Under the pieces are notes generated by a model, which saw only the letters and a program-made list of their open reading frames with translations, was not told where the DNA came from and did not search any database. From NCBI GenBank assembly GCA_024278135.1, contig JAJRTU010000066.1, positions 1 through 42,401 on the forward strand: DNA of 42,401 nucleotides, given 5' to 3'. The stretch comes from Gammaproteobacteria bacterium (lineage in GTDB: Bacteria > Pseudomonadota > Gammaproteobacteria > Eutrophobiales > Eutrophobiaceae). Positions 24,078-33,522 of this stretch are shown piece after piece. Numbering within the stretch: position 1 is the first letter of the stretch; each line of letters begins with the position of its first letter. The position numbers were made by a program, and so were the translations under genes.

Positions 24078-26528
24078 CTAAATACCGCCGAAGGAGTAAC
24101 TGATATTGCCGCCGATGGTACGTGTATTCGGGCGTAGTCGAATACCACTGACACCAAAGTTCTCCTGGGTACCGGTATAATACTCTTCATCCAGCAGGTT
24201 CTGCACAAAGCCGGTAATACTCCAGCTACCCATCTCAAAACCGGCGCGCAGGTTCAGGATATCGTAATCCGGGCTCAGGTAGGGAAATTCATTCGGCCCT
24301 GAATTATGGATTTTTGTGGCATCGTTAGGTGAAGGTCCATTCAACTGAAGATTCGTTAATCCTTCGATATCGGAATACTGACCGTCACGGTGAATATATT
24401 CCAGTCGCAGCCAGGCTTCATTGTTGCCTATCGGCCAACGGTATTCACCGACAATGTTCGCGGTCAATTCCGGGGCCTTCGGCAGTCCCAGACCCTGCAA
24501 TTCGGGTCTCCAGCCACCGGAAAGTTCCACGGTTTGCTGAGAGGTAATCTCCGTATCAAGATAGCCAAATCCACCTGATACTGTCAGGTTATCTGTCAAC
24601 AGGGCAACAAACTCCATCTCAATACCGTTGCCTTCCGCATCGGGAATGTTGATGAACTGTTCAAAGTTGGTCGAAAGATTACCTGGAGTGAAGAAAAAGA
24701 AAGACTCGAACTGCAGGTTCGACCACTTCAGGTGAAATGCCGACATGTTTAAGCGCAGACGATTATCAAACAATTCCGATTTAAATCCGAACTCATAATT
24801 CCAGAGAGTTTCCTTCTGGAATTTGGTGCTGAAAGCAGGGCTGCCGGCGGCATTGGTATTGTTACCCACACTGTTGCCGCCGGGCTTGTAGCCTTTGGAG
24901 ACCATGGCATAAATATTCATTTCATCGGTCACCTGAAAACGGGCACCAAAGCGCGGGGCAAAATCAGTAAAATCCGACTCAGCCGAAGCCTCAGGACGTG
25001 GGCTGTTTGCAAAACTTTGGAAAAATGCAAACCCCGGACCACCCGGAAAACCAGGGGAACCCGGAAAACAGCATGTTGGTCCAATACTCTGTGCCAGCAG
25101 GGACTTGTCCACCTGACTGTGGGTAAAACGGCCCCCGGCAATCAGATCCAGCGTATCGGTCATGTGAAAGGTGATATCACCAAACAGAGCCTGCTCTTCC
25201 GTGACAAAGCTCTTGTCATTAAAGGCCAAACCCAGGTCTTCCGGGAACGGAGGTAACCAGCCCACACCGTTAATCGTCGCGGTGGCATTCGTGGAAATGG
25301 CCACCAGGTTGTCCTGGCTCTGATCATCCTTGGAAAACATCATGCCCATGGTCCAGTCCACCGAATCGCCACTGTAATCCAGTCGTAACTCTGTACTCCA
25401 GGAAGTACCTTTGTAGGTGTTGGTACGGTCGAGAGTATCCACGCCGCCGACCAGGTCCTGATCAAAAAAACGTTTTTGCTTCGCATCGATCACACCGGTG
25501 ATGGAGGTCAGCTTCATATTATCGTTAAACTGATGCTGTATATTTAAAATCGCCACCAGGGATTTGTTTTTGTTGAACTCAGGCAAGTCGTGAGAAAGCT
25601 GGCTGCGGTTGTTCGGCCAGAATCCGGTACCCGGGTCCTGTGCCACAGAAATACCCAATGTATCGACTGTGTCGACATCGAGGATGCCGGAGGGGACATT
25701 TTCATCGGTGCCCTGATCCGCATCGGAATAGATCACAGTTACACCCACTGTCGTATCGGCACTGAAATCCCAGTTCGCCTTGAGGCGACCGTAGAATTCT
25801 TCATAACCGCTGTTTTTGGCACCGTTGGGCGTAAACCCGTTGGCGGCGGCGGCGGGACACTCAGCAGCAGACGCACCGGTAGCGCAGGCATTGGTGACGC
25901 GGCCCCCGCTGTTCTCATACTGAAATACACCACGTACTCGAAAGTTATCAGCAAGCGGGGCGTTAATGATGCCGGTCACCCTGCCCATCTCATTGGCTTC
26001 TTCGTAACTCTCACCGCCGAGCGAAATCTTCCAGCCGAATTCGTCCGTGGGTTCATTACTTCTCAGGTTCAGTGCACCACCGACAGCATTGCGCCCGAAA
26101 AATGTTCCCTGAGGACCACGCAGCACTTCAATGCTCTGCATATCCGGGATAGTGGGATTAGCGACCTGATTCGGTACCGAGGCGACACTGAAACCGTCGA
26201 GATAGATACCGATTGAGTTGACCGTCGCATTTTCACCGGAGACCAGATTGCCAATACCGCGAATGGCGATACCCACACCTTTACTGCCGGACTGGCCGTC
26301 ATCAGTAAAAGCCACGTTGGGTGTCAGTGCCAGATAATCTCTGGCGGCGGTAATATTGGTTCGTTCGATAGTGGCGCCAGTGAACGCAGTCACGCTGACC
26401 GGGACTTCCTGCAGATTTTGTTCACGACGTTGTGCTGTTACAACAACCTCTTCAAGTGCGCTTTGAGCAAAGACGGGCATTGCCGTCGCGGCGGACAAGA
26501 CAAGACAAGACAATGTTCTTGTATTCAT
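24078..26528 (-). CDS. TonB-dependent outer-membrane receptor
   Basis: The 816-residue protein has a signal peptide (VLSAATAMPVFAQS), a TonB box (LEEVVVTAQRRE), a plug domain with IRGIGN, IYLDGF and VLRGPQGTFFGRNAVGGALN, and a long beta-barrel ending in the aromatic ...GGNISYSFGGI. It belongs to the large group of receptors of marine heterotrophs that take up organic nutrients rather than only siderophores. GGGGGAG precedes the start. Upstream lie a good sigma-70 promoter and palindromic operator site 2, tying it to the manD operon. It is the best candidate for importing the cluster's substrate. Confidence 0.9.
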   Translation of the reverse strand: MNTRTLSCLVLSAATAMPVFAQSALEEVVVTAQRREQNLQEVPVSVTAFTGATIERTNITAARDYLALTPNVAFTDDGQSGSKGVGIAIRGIGNLVSGENATVNSIGIYLDGFSVASVPNQVANPTIPDMQSIEVLRGPQGTFFGRNAVGGALNLRSNEPTDEFGWKISLGGESYEEANEMGRVTGIINAPLADNFRVRGVFQYENSGGRVTNACATGASAAECPAAAANGFTPNGAKNSGYEEFYGRLKANWDFSADTTVGVTVIYSDADQGTDENVPSGILDVDTVDTLGISVAQDPGTGFWPNNRSQLSHDLPEFNKNKSLVAILNIQHQFNDNMKLTSITGVIDAKQKRFFDQDLVGGVDTLDRTNTYKGTSWSTELRLDYSGDSVDWTMGMMFSKDDQSQDNLVAISTNATATINGVGWLPPFPEDLGLAFNDKSFVTEEQALFGDITFHMTDTLDLIAGGRFTHSQVDKSLLAQSIGPTCCFPGSPGFPGGPGFAFFQSFANSPRPEASAESDFTDFAPRFGARFQVTDEMNIYAMVSKGYKPGGNSVGNNTNAAGSPAFSTKFQKETLWNYEFGFKSELFDNRLRLNMSAFHLKWSNLQFESFFFFTPGNLSTNFEQFINIPDAEGNGIEMEFVALLTDNLTVSGGFGYLDTEITSQQTVELSGGWRPELQGLGLPKAPELTANIVGEYRWPIGNNEAWLRLEYIHRDGQYSDIEGLTNLQLNGPSPNDATKIHNSGPNEFPYLSPDYDILNLRAGFEMGSWSITGFVQNLLDEEYYTGTQENFGVSGIRLRPNTRTIGGNISYSFGGI

Positions 26529-26604
26529 CGGGTAACTCCCCCTGTTTCAGATTTTTAATTTTCGGCGGCAAGTCTCTATATTTTATGAGGCTTAACCGCC
26601 CGCA

Positions 26605-26633
26605 ATTTAAAGCTATTTCTATTTTCCTGTCAA
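26605..26633 (-). promoter_or_regulatory. Sigma-70 promoter of the TonB receptor gene
   Basis: On the minus strand TTGACA (26628-26633) and TTAAAT (26605-26610) are 17 bases apart, 77 bases before the receptor start. The -35 is perfect and the -10 matches four of six positions. Confidence 0.6.
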
Positions 26634-26634
26634 G

Positions 26635-26652
26635 TAGTTCACATTTAAACTA
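26635..26652. promoter_or_regulatory. Palindromic operator site 2 (TonB receptor promoter)
   Basis: TAGTTCACATTTAAACTA matches site 1 at 13 of 18 positions and keeps the outer TAGTT and AAACTA arms. It sits one base upstream of the -35 box. In that position a regulator could activate or hinder polymerase. Confidence 0.55.
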
Positions 26653-26777
26653 ATCCCTGAATAATTGGGTCTTCAGCCCTAATTTAGATCAAAACCACTG
26701 TTGCCAAACTGCAACGCTAACGTATTCGCCAGCCAACATCGTCTGTCAGTGCGTGACCGATTATTTTCACTTTTCTA

Positions 26778-27812
26778 TTAGTTTTTAATCACTTGTGAGT
26801 TTTCAAAGATTTCATTTTTAATGACTTTCACCTGAGTGATCGTTATCTCATCACCTATCGTCATTTTCATCAGATCATGGGCCACCGTCAAAGGCCCGTC
26901 ATAGCCGGGCCGGGTTGCTGTCATCAGCTCCTCTGCCGTCATATCAGGTGGAATAATGTGTGAGTACACCGCCATTGCCGGCCGGGTCTGAGAGAATATA
27001 TAAGCGGCCTGGGCTGGTGTCGAATGAACGGAAAGACTGACATTAGCCAATTTGGCCTCTTTCGACTCTCCAGGGGAGGGCACCTGCACTTCGTGGATCA
27101 ACACATCAACGCCCTTGCCGACCTTGAGCAAATGACTTGTTGGTGTTGACCGCGTATCACCGGAGAACACCACAGAGCGACCCCGATAATCGATCCTGAA
27201 TCCCAGCGTCTGGCCCCTGAAGGGCAGTCGTTCTCCCGTCCTGATATCAATCGGCATATGCTCCACTTCAAATGCGGTGATTTTCAAACCATCCTGATTG
27301 AAAAACACACCGGGTCCCACATTGACGGCCTGCAATTCCGAGCCTTGCAAAGGCACACCGACAATGGCTCTGTAATCAATATCCCATTGATAAGCCTTTT
27401 CGAAATGTTTCATCATGGCGACTGTGCCGACGGGACCGTACACTTTCATGGGAACCCTGCGACCATACAACCATCCGCTCAACCAGAACCCGGGGATACT
27501 GATGGTGTGATCGAAGTGCAAATGGGTCACCAGTATCGTGTCAACACCGGTGAGCATTTTAAACCCGCCCGCCTGGAACAGGCGTTCACGCATACCGGAA
27601 CCGGCATCAACGATTATCCTGTGTTTGCCTGCTTCCACCAGAATCGCCGGACCATATCGATCCAGTGACGGTCGTGGCGCCCCGGTACCGAGAAAGGTCA
27701 ACACAATTGAATTCTCATCCGATGCCAGGGCATCCGCCTGTGGACCCGCTATAGTGACAAGACTGCCCAGCAGGAAAATAATGGATGGAAATGCGAATAA
27801 TCGTAAGTTCAT
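26778..27812 (-). CDS. Exported metallo-beta-lactamase-fold hydrolase
   Basis: The zinc motif HLHFDH (in VTHLHFDHT), the upstream FLGTGAPRPS opening and the later SGDTRSTP and YSHIIPP segments place this in the RNase Z/ElaC-like arm of the MBL fold, which contains many lactonase or ester-hydrolase-like enzymes. The track start at 27899 adds 29 residues without signal character. The ATG at 27812 has AAGGA 8 bases upstream and begins a signal peptide (LFAFPSIIFLLGSLVTIAG), giving 344 residues. A secreted location rules out tRNA processing. Its substrate is unknown. It is upstream of the TonB receptor, with about 250 bases between them. Confidence 0.8.
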   Translation of the reverse strand: MNLRLFAFPSIIFLLGSLVTIAGPQADALASDENSIVLTFLGTGAPRPSLDRYGPAILVEAGKHRIIVDAGSGMRERLFQAGGFKMLTGVDTILVTHLHFDHTISIPGFWLSGWLYGRRVPMKVYGPVGTVAMMKHFEKAYQWDIDYRAIVGVPLQGSELQAVNVGPGVFFNQDGLKITAFEVEHMPIDIRTGERLPFRGQTLGFRIDYRGRSVVFSGDTRSTPTSHLLKVGKGVDVLIHEVQVPSPGESKEAKLANVSLSVHSTPAQAAYIFSQTRPAMAVYSHIIPPDMTAEELMTATRPGYDGPLTVAHDLMKMTIGDEITITQVKVIKNEIFENSQVIKN

Positions 27813-27999
27813 TGATTTGTTCCTTGACTGATTAACAGAATATGTACGGAATAGCTTAAGCGCGTCGCAGCAAAACGCAATGTCATGTCTGTTCAGCATG
27901 ATTCGACCTCGCTTTTTTAGGGCTTCTTACCTATTTATCGGTTTTTATTTGTCGGATTTTAATACACTAATGTAAAACAACCTATTGAGGTGCCTGTTT

Positions 28000-28986
28000 A
28001 TGAGTCTTGTCGTCGATGTACATACACACATGTATACCCATAGCTGGCTGGCGTTATTGCGTCAGCATGGTGGGCCCGATCTTGAAGTGAAAGCAAGTCT
28101 GGACAGTCCTAATACCGTGTTTTATCGCGGTGCCAGTTTTTGCGTGCTGGAAGATCCTCATTTCGATTATGCGGAACGTATCAGGAATATGGATAAGGCG
28201 GGGGTCGATCTTGCTGTTATTACCCTGCCCGCCCCCAGTGCTTTCTGGGGTGGCCCCGAGCACAGTCTCACTGCCGCACAGACGGCCAACAACGCCTTTG
28301 CACAAGCCCAGCTGGAATATCCTGACAGGATTCGCTGGATGGCATCTTTACCCTGGGAATATCCGCAAGCCGCGGTGGCAGAACTTGAACGCGCCTGTCA
28401 GATCGGCGCCGTCGGCGTACTCACGCTTGGCAATATCAATGGTCGACACCTGACAGATGAACTTTTTACTCCCATCTGGGAGGCCATAGACAAACGTGGT
28501 CTGCCGGTATTGCTGCACCCGACCTACCCTCCCGGCATTGATGAACTCGCCCTCACAGAATATGCCATGGTGGCATCTATCGGCTTTATGGTGGATACCA
28601 GCATCGCTGTGATCAGGATGATTGGCGATGGCTTTTTTGATCGTTTCCCCGATCTGAAACTCATCGCCGCCCATGCCGGAGCGACATTGCCCTATCTGGT
28701 CGGCCGGCTGGATCAGGTATTTGAAAAAACCCGGCGGGCACGAGTCAACATCGAACGGCCACCCAGTGAATATTTACGGCATATTTACTACGACGCCGTG
28801 ACTTACCGGCAGGAATCACTGGAAATGTGCGTGCAGGTCGGTACTGAAGATCGCGTCATGTATGGATCCGACTACCCGTTTAACATCGGTGATATGGTGG
28901 GTTGTCTTTCACGAGTCAATAGTCTGACAGGCAGCGCCCGGAACAAGGTCCGTGGCGATAATGCGCTGCGTATATTCGGTCTGTAA
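28000..28986 (+). CDS. Amidohydrolase of the ACMSD-like family
   Basis: A cytoplasmic TIM-barrel metal enzyme. The N-terminal HxH is H8/H10 in VDVHTHMYTHSW; later come HPTYPPG, IAAHAGATLPYLVGRLDQ and YGSDYPFNIGD with the metal-site aspartate. This pattern fits the ACMSD/gamma-resorcylate decarboxylase branch, whose members decarboxylate or hydrolyse aromatic and ring-cleavage acids. The track begins at TTG 27985; ATG 28000 follows GAGGTG at the right distance and is the better start (328 residues). The NSS transporter gene follows within 17 bases, implying uptake and turnover of the same compound. Confidence 0.85.
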   Translation: MSLVVDVHTHMYTHSWLALLRQHGGPDLEVKASLDSPNTVFYRGASFCVLEDPHFDYAERIRNMDKAGVDLAVITLPAPSAFWGGPEHSLTAAQTANNAFAQAQLEYPDRIRWMASLPWEYPQAAVAELERACQIGAVGVLTLGNINGRHLTDELFTPIWEAIDKRGLPVLLHPTYPPGIDELALTEYAMVASIGFMVDTSIAVIRMIGDGFFDRFPDLKLIAAHAGATLPYLVGRLDQVFEKTRRARVNIERPPSEYLRHIYYDAVTYRQESLEMCVQVGTEDRVMYGSDYPFNIGDMVGCLSRVNSLTGSARNKVRGDNALRIFGL

Positions 28987-29002
28987 TTACTGCACTCATA
29001 TC

Positions 29003-30376
29003 ATGCCATCTTCCCGACAAACAGTTCGAGAACACTGGTCGTCCGAAACAACTTTTGTTCTCGCTGCCCTTGGCAGTGCAGTGGGCCTGGGTAATATCTG
29101 GCGCTTTCCCTATGTCGCTGGCGAGAACGGCGGCGGTGCCTTTGTGATCCTCTATCTTTTGCTGGTAATCGGCCTCGGTTTACCCGCCCTGATTGCCACG
29201 ATTATGATAGGTCGACGTGGACAGAGCAGCCCTGTGCATTGTTTTGAAGTCATCGCGAAAGCGGAGAAGCTGAGTCTAAGGTGGACCGGCCTGGGCTGGT
29301 TGCTGGTGCTCAGCGCTTATTTCCTGCTCACTTTCTTCAGCGTTGTGGCCAGTTGGACCTTTGATTACCTAATCAAATCACTGTCAGGTGAATTTAACGG
29401 TCTTAACGCCGCCCGCTCGAATATGCTGTTTAACGAATTGAAAGCCGATCCTCTGCGACTCTCTCTTTGGCATGGATTATTTATGGGGATAACACTTTTT
29501 GTCGTGGGCAAAGGCATTAAAGGAGGCATCGAAAAAGCGATTAAGCTGATGATGCCGGCCTTGTTCTTCCTGTTGCTGATCCTGGCCGTTTATTCTCTGT
29601 CAACGGGAGATGCCGAGGCGGCGCTGCAATTTCTTTTTCAGCCGGATTTTTCAAAACTGACGCCACATGCCGTATTACTTGCTGTGGGCCAGGCAATGCT
29701 CAGCCTGAGTGTAGGCGGTGCCGGCATGCTGGTTTATGGTGCTTACCTGAGTCAGGACGCCTCCATTCCCCGTACCTCAATTGTGATTGCCGGTGTGGAT
29801 ACTCTGGTGGCCCTGCTCACCGGCCTGATCATCTTTCCGGTAGTCTTTGCCTACGGCCTGGAAGCCAGCGCCGGCCCCGGCCTGATATTTGTCACGCTGC
29901 CGATTGCCTTCGGGCAAATGCCCGGCGGCCTGATTTTCGGTGTATTATTTTTCGTTTTGTTATTGCTGGCGGCCCAGACATCGGCCTTTTCCATGTTTGA
30001 GCCCGTGGTGGCCTGGATAGAAGAGAATAAAGGCATATCACGGAAACGAGCAGCCTTGATTACCGGTGTCATTGCCTGGATCATCGGCCTGGCCACCGTT
30101 TTTTCGTTCAATATCTGGAGCGAGGTCAGACCACTCCGGTTTATTGCCAAATTTCAGGATATGTCAATATTCAGAACACTGGAATATCTGGTGACCGCTA
30201 TTGGTATCCCTGTCGGAACATTCATGGTCGCCATATTTGTTGGCTGGGTTATTTCAGAAAAATTGAGAAGTGATGAGTACGGAAACAGTCACACACACTG
30301 GTACACACTGTGGCGCTTCCTGACCCGTTACATCGTTCCTGTCGCTGTGTTAATAATATTCTTTATTAACTTTTAA
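29003..30376 (+). CDS. Second sodium-dependent NSS-family transporter
   Basis: The TM1 signature GSAVGLGNIWRFPYVAGENGGGAF and the whole 12-helix layout match the transporter at 11803-13185. The track's GTG start at 28952 lies inside the upstream amidohydrolase gene; ATG 29003 (MPSSRQTVREHWSSET) gives the normal family N-tail, 457 residues. It would drive sodium-coupled import of an amino acid or related organic compound. Cotranscription with the ACMSD-like gene is likely. Confidence 0.9.
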   Translation: MPSSRQTVREHWSSETTFVLAALGSAVGLGNIWRFPYVAGENGGGAFVILYLLLVIGLGLPALIATIMIGRRGQSSPVHCFEVIAKAEKLSLRWTGLGWLLVLSAYFLLTFFSVVASWTFDYLIKSLSGEFNGLNAARSNMLFNELKADPLRLSLWHGLFMGITLFVVGKGIKGGIEKAIKLMMPALFFLLLILAVYSLSTGDAEAALQFLFQPDFSKLTPHAVLLAVGQAMLSLSVGGAGMLVYGAYLSQDASIPRTSIVIAGVDTLVALLTGLIIFPVVFAYGLEASAGPGLIFVTLPIAFGQMPGGLIFGVLFFVLLLLAAQTSAFSMFEPVVAWIEENKGISRKRAALITGVIAWIIGLATVFSFNIWSEVRPLRFIAKFQDMSIFRTLEYLVTAIGIPVGTFMVAIFVGWVISEKLRSDEYGNSHTHWYTLWRFLTRYIVPVAVLIIFFINF

Positions 30377-30422
30377 TGAGGCCGATAAAAAAAGTTAAAG
30401 GGCTTGTATAAGGCCTGCATCA

Positions 30423-30511
30423 GCATGAGCGGATAATGGCGCCGACGTTATTCACAGTATGCCCGTGTTCTGTTTCCGCTGATATGCGGAAATTCGGAAC
30501 GGCTGTTCAGC
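30423..30511 (+). repeat. Dispersed intergenic repeat, copy B
   Basis: It has the same ordered blocks as copy A at 20232-20345: GCATGAGCGGATAA, ATTCACAG and ATTCGGAACGGCTGTTCAGC. It lies between the convergent NSS transporter and marR genes, so it is fully extragenic. Confidence 0.5.
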
Positions 30512-30531
30512 GGTCGTTCAGATAAAAATGT

Positions 30532-31032
30532 TTATGTCTCCCGTTCATCCCGGATTTCCTCAACCACTTCTTTTACCTTGGCCAGCACCCCGGTAAAAGT
30601 GTCACTGTCATCCAGAGATACGTCCGTAAACAACTTGTCCAGCAATATTTCATACTCCTGTTCCATTTCCTTATAGAGTTTTTTACCTTTACCTGTCAGG
30701 GTGACACAAAATGAACGGCGATCTGTTGGTGTTGGATTCCTTTTAATAAATCCGTCCTCTGATAATCGCTCCGCAATGCCTGTTACATTGCCCTTGGTAA
30801 CCATTAGCCAACTTGACAGTTCACCCATACTCAGACCATCGGGCACGCGATCCAGCGCGGACAACAATTCAAAGCGCGGCAGCGTGGTATCATACTTTTC
30901 CCTGAGCATGATACGGATTTCCTGTTCAACCATTTGTGTACAGGACACTATCCGCAACCACAGTCGCAGACCTTCTTTTTCCCGCGGAATATGCTGCAGT
31001 TTTTTATCTACAATTTGCAGGCGATTCACCAT
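30532..31032 (-). CDS. MarR-family transcriptional regulator
   Basis: A 166-residue winged-helix protein with helical dimer ends. The DNA-binding core reads GLSMGELSSWLMVTKGNVTGIAERLSEDGFIKR, and the wing is NPTPTDRRSFCVTLT, a clear MarR signature. GGAGGG precedes the ATG. It lies 47 bases downstream of the DUF819 permease on the same strand, so it is likely autoregulated through the promoter above that gene, where palindromic site 3 is found. MarR dimers bind 16-20-bp palindromes and commonly respond to aromatic or carboxylate ligands, which makes it the prime candidate for the three sites. That link is inferred. Confidence 0.9.
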   Translation of the reverse strand: MVNRLQIVDKKLQHIPREKEGLRLWLRIVSCTQMVEQEIRIMLREKYDTTLPRFELLSALDRVPDGLSMGELSSWLMVTKGNVTGIAERLSEDGFIKRNPTPTDRRSFCVTLTGKGKKLYKEMEQEYEILLDKLFTDVSLDDSDTFTGVLAKVKEVVEEIRDERET

Positions 31033-31079
31033 TGATCTCTACCCTCCGGAATTTCCGAAACCTTGCCGGGTAAGCGTAT

Positions 31080-32234
31080 TCAGGACAACAGCCTGGTGAT
31101 GGCCACACCGATAAACGTGGCGATGGCGTAACCAAAGATGCCGCACATGATTCCCGGCGTGACCAGATTACGCCAGCCCCGCGAAATTGCAATCGCGGCA
31201 GTCACCGCAGGCCCTACCAATGCCGCGCCTGAAGCCACGATGGCATCGGCCAGATCCACCTTGAACAATTTCGCCACCACCAGAACAATGCTCAGATGAA
31301 CGATAATAATAAACATGCCATAGAGAAACAAATTAAATGCAGATGACAGGAACAATGTCGCACTGGTGCCTGCGCCGACAGCGGCAAAAAAGACATACAT
31401 CAGCAACATACCTATATCAAAGTCACCCTGCAGGTTAACAAGCGATTTGGGAAACACATTCGCGATGATAATGGTCAGCACGGTAATAATCAGAATATTA
31501 TAGCGCTCGATATCAAAGTGCTCTCCCAGATAATTCGATATGGCACAGATCATAAAACTGGCCGCGATGGCGGCGCTGACATGCGTGAGACGAAAATGAT
31601 CCAGCTCAGCGCTGTCTGCATGAACCTTCCTGCCTGCGGAAATATCGCTCATCACCGCAGATGGGATCATTTTCACTATCCAGGGAATGGATGGAATGGT
31701 GATTAACATAAGCAGAGCAAGATTACTGACCTGACTGCTGGCACCAATGGCAGCACTGAATTGTTCCGCAGACATCTCCACAGCCTGAGAGACGGCCAGA
31801 AAATTAACCGCACCGCCGATATAGCCGCCGGTATAGACACCCGCCACTTTAGGACCGATATCCCCCAGGTCCATCAGATAAAACCCCAGCACGGCACCGG
31901 TAATCGTCGCCATGCTCGCCACACAAAATACCAGCATAACCTTGCCGCTTTCGCTGAATATTCTGCGCAAATCCGCCTTGAACAACAACATGGGGATGGC
32001 CAGGGGGATCAAGGTCCCGCCGACGAAATCATAGACCGGGCTTTTAAAAGGAATAATATTGAAATTTGACAGGGCCATGCCGGCACTCAGAACCCAGACG
32101 ACACCGGATATTTTTTTACCTATTTCTTTGCTGTCTATCCAGAACCCCAGCCAGGCCATACCAAAAAGTGCAGCGCCCAGCGCAAAAATATTGTCATCGG
32201 CAATTAGCGGCATAGCTGACAGTGTCATATCCAT
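31080..32234 (-). CDS. DUF819-family integral membrane protein, putative permease
   Basis: A 384-residue protein with about ten hydrophobic segments. The text GVYTGGYIGGAVNFLAVSQAVE and the C-terminal ASGAALVGPAVTAAIAISRGW are characteristic of DUF819, whose two related halves suggest a transporter. Function is not established for the family. It is transcribed just ahead of marR and divergent from the aminotransferase gene across operator site 3, so it may export or import the regulator's effector or the pathway substrate. Confidence 0.8.
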   Translation of the reverse strand: MDMTLSAMPLIADDNIFALGAALFGMAWLGFWIDSKEIGKKISGVVWVLSAGMALSNFNIIPFKSPVYDFVGGTLIPLAIPMLLFKADLRRIFSESGKVMLVFCVASMATITGAVLGFYLMDLGDIGPKVAGVYTGGYIGGAVNFLAVSQAVEMSAEQFSAAIGASSQVSNLALLMLITIPSIPWIVKMIPSAVMSDISAGRKVHADSAELDHFRLTHVSAAIAASFMICAISNYLGEHFDIERYNILIITVLTIIIANVFPKSLVNLQGDFDIGMLLMYVFFAAVGAGTSATLFLSSAFNLFLYGMFIIIVHLSIVLVVAKLFKVDLADAIVASGAALVGPAVTAAIAISRGWRNLVTPGIMCGIFGYAIATFIGVAITRLLS

Positions 32235-32341
32235 TCAGTTTGCTCTGTCGATGATCTTTTATTGATTTTTCTCAGCGAGAATAGACGACACCTTCCACCC
32301 ATCAATTTTGCCTGATTTTCAGTTTTCATCGTACAAGGAAT

Positions 32342-32359
32342 TAGTTTAAGATTAAACTT
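32342..32359. promoter_or_regulatory. Palindromic operator site 3 (DUF819-marR/aminotransferase region)
   Basis: TAGTTTAAGATTAAACTT matches site 1 at 15 of 18 positions. It lies in the 156-base gap between two divergent genes, 31 bases before the aminotransferase start. Another half-site, GTTTAACTA, follows at about 32374-32382. No convincing -35/-10 pair was found here. Confidence 0.65.
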
Positions 32360-32390
32360 ATTTTTCGATTTTGTTTAACTAGAACAGAAA

Positions 32391-33506
32391 ATGATGCCAT
32401 CCGAAAAGAATATGACTGCCAAAGTACCGCAGGCGCGTGCCGAGATTCTTGAAATTTCCCCCTATGTACAGGGCAAAAGCGCAATCTCCGGGCAAACGGC
32501 GCCGATAAAATTATCCAGTAATGAGTCCTCTTTTGGCCCCAGCCCCAAAGCCATTGAGGCCTACCAGTCACAGGCCACCGCCCTGCACCGCTACCCCGAT
32601 GGTTCACAGTCGCCATTACGCCAGGCCATTGCCGACATTTACAATCTGGATGCCGATAAAATTATCTGCGGCAATGGTTCAGATGAAATACTCGATTTGA
32701 TCTATCGTACTTATCTTTCGTCCGGCGATGACATCATTCTCAGCGCCAATCATTTTGTGATGTGTGCGCTTTACGCGAAAATACAGGGCGCCAATATTGT
32801 GCTGGCGGGAGAAAATAATTATGTCACCAGTGTCGATGACCTGTTGAGCAAGCTGACACCCGAAACTCGAATGGTCACGTTGGCCAACCCCAATAATCCA
32901 ACGGGAACCTATCTGAATGCAGAACAAATAAGACGGATCCACTCCGGTTTACCCTCTGATGTGCTGTTCGTGATCGATGGTGCTTATGCGGAGTACGTCA
33001 CCTGCGATGATTACGACAATGCATGCGGCCTGGTCGATGAATTCGACAATGTCGTTGTCACCCGTACCTTTTCCAAAATATACGGTTTGTCAGCCTTACG
33101 TGCAGGCTGGGCTTACTGTCCCACAGCCGTTGTTGACATATTGCAACGTATTCGCTCACCTTTCAATGTCAACAGTCCTGCCATGGCAGCGGCCATCGCC
33201 GCTGTCAACGATGTGAATTACATTGACAGGGTTCGTCTGCATACTGCCGACTGGCAACAAAGGATACAAAAAGAACTGGGTGCATTGGGTATCAGGGTGA
33301 TACCCAGTGTCGCCAATTTCTATTTACTGAACTTCAACGAATGCGAGGGCAAGTCGGCCCTTGATGCAGCCGGTTTCCTTGAGACCGAAGGCATCATTCC
33401 CCGCCCTGTCAGCACCAGCGATGGCGATGATGTGCTGAGAATTACAGTGGGACTGGATGCTGAAAACGAAGCGGTGATCAAGGCCCTGACAAAATATATG
33501 TCCTGA
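32391..33506 (+). CDS. HisC-like class I/II aminotransferase
   Basis: A PLP fold type I aminotransferase of 371 residues with the histidinol-phosphate aminotransferase layout: LSSNESSFGPSP, GNGSDEIL, LANPNNPTGTYL, VIDGAYAEY and the PLP lysine in TRTFSKIYGLSALRAGW. HisC paralogues outside his operons usually act on aromatic or other amino acids, and no other his gene is here, so I give no symbol. It is convergent with korB (16-base gap). With korBA next door, formation of a 2-oxoacid that is then oxidised to an acyl-CoA is an attractive but unproven pathway. Confidence 0.85.
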   Translation: MMPSEKNMTAKVPQARAEILEISPYVQGKSAISGQTAPIKLSSNESSFGPSPKAIEAYQSQATALHRYPDGSQSPLRQAIADIYNLDADKIICGNGSDEILDLIYRTYLSSGDDIILSANHFVMCALYAKIQGANIVLAGENNYVTSVDDLLSKLTPETRMVTLANPNNPTGTYLNAEQIRRIHSGLPSDVLFVIDGAYAEYVTCDDYDNACGLVDEFDNVVVTRTFSKIYGLSALRAGWAYCPTAVVDILQRIRSPFNVNSPAMAAAIAAVNDVNYIDRVRLHTADWQQRIQKELGALGIRVIPSVANFYLLNFNECEGKSALDAAGFLETEGIIPRPVSTSDGDDVLRITVGLDAENEAVIKALTKYMS

Positions 33507-33522
33507 TTCCAGCGTTGCTCTG

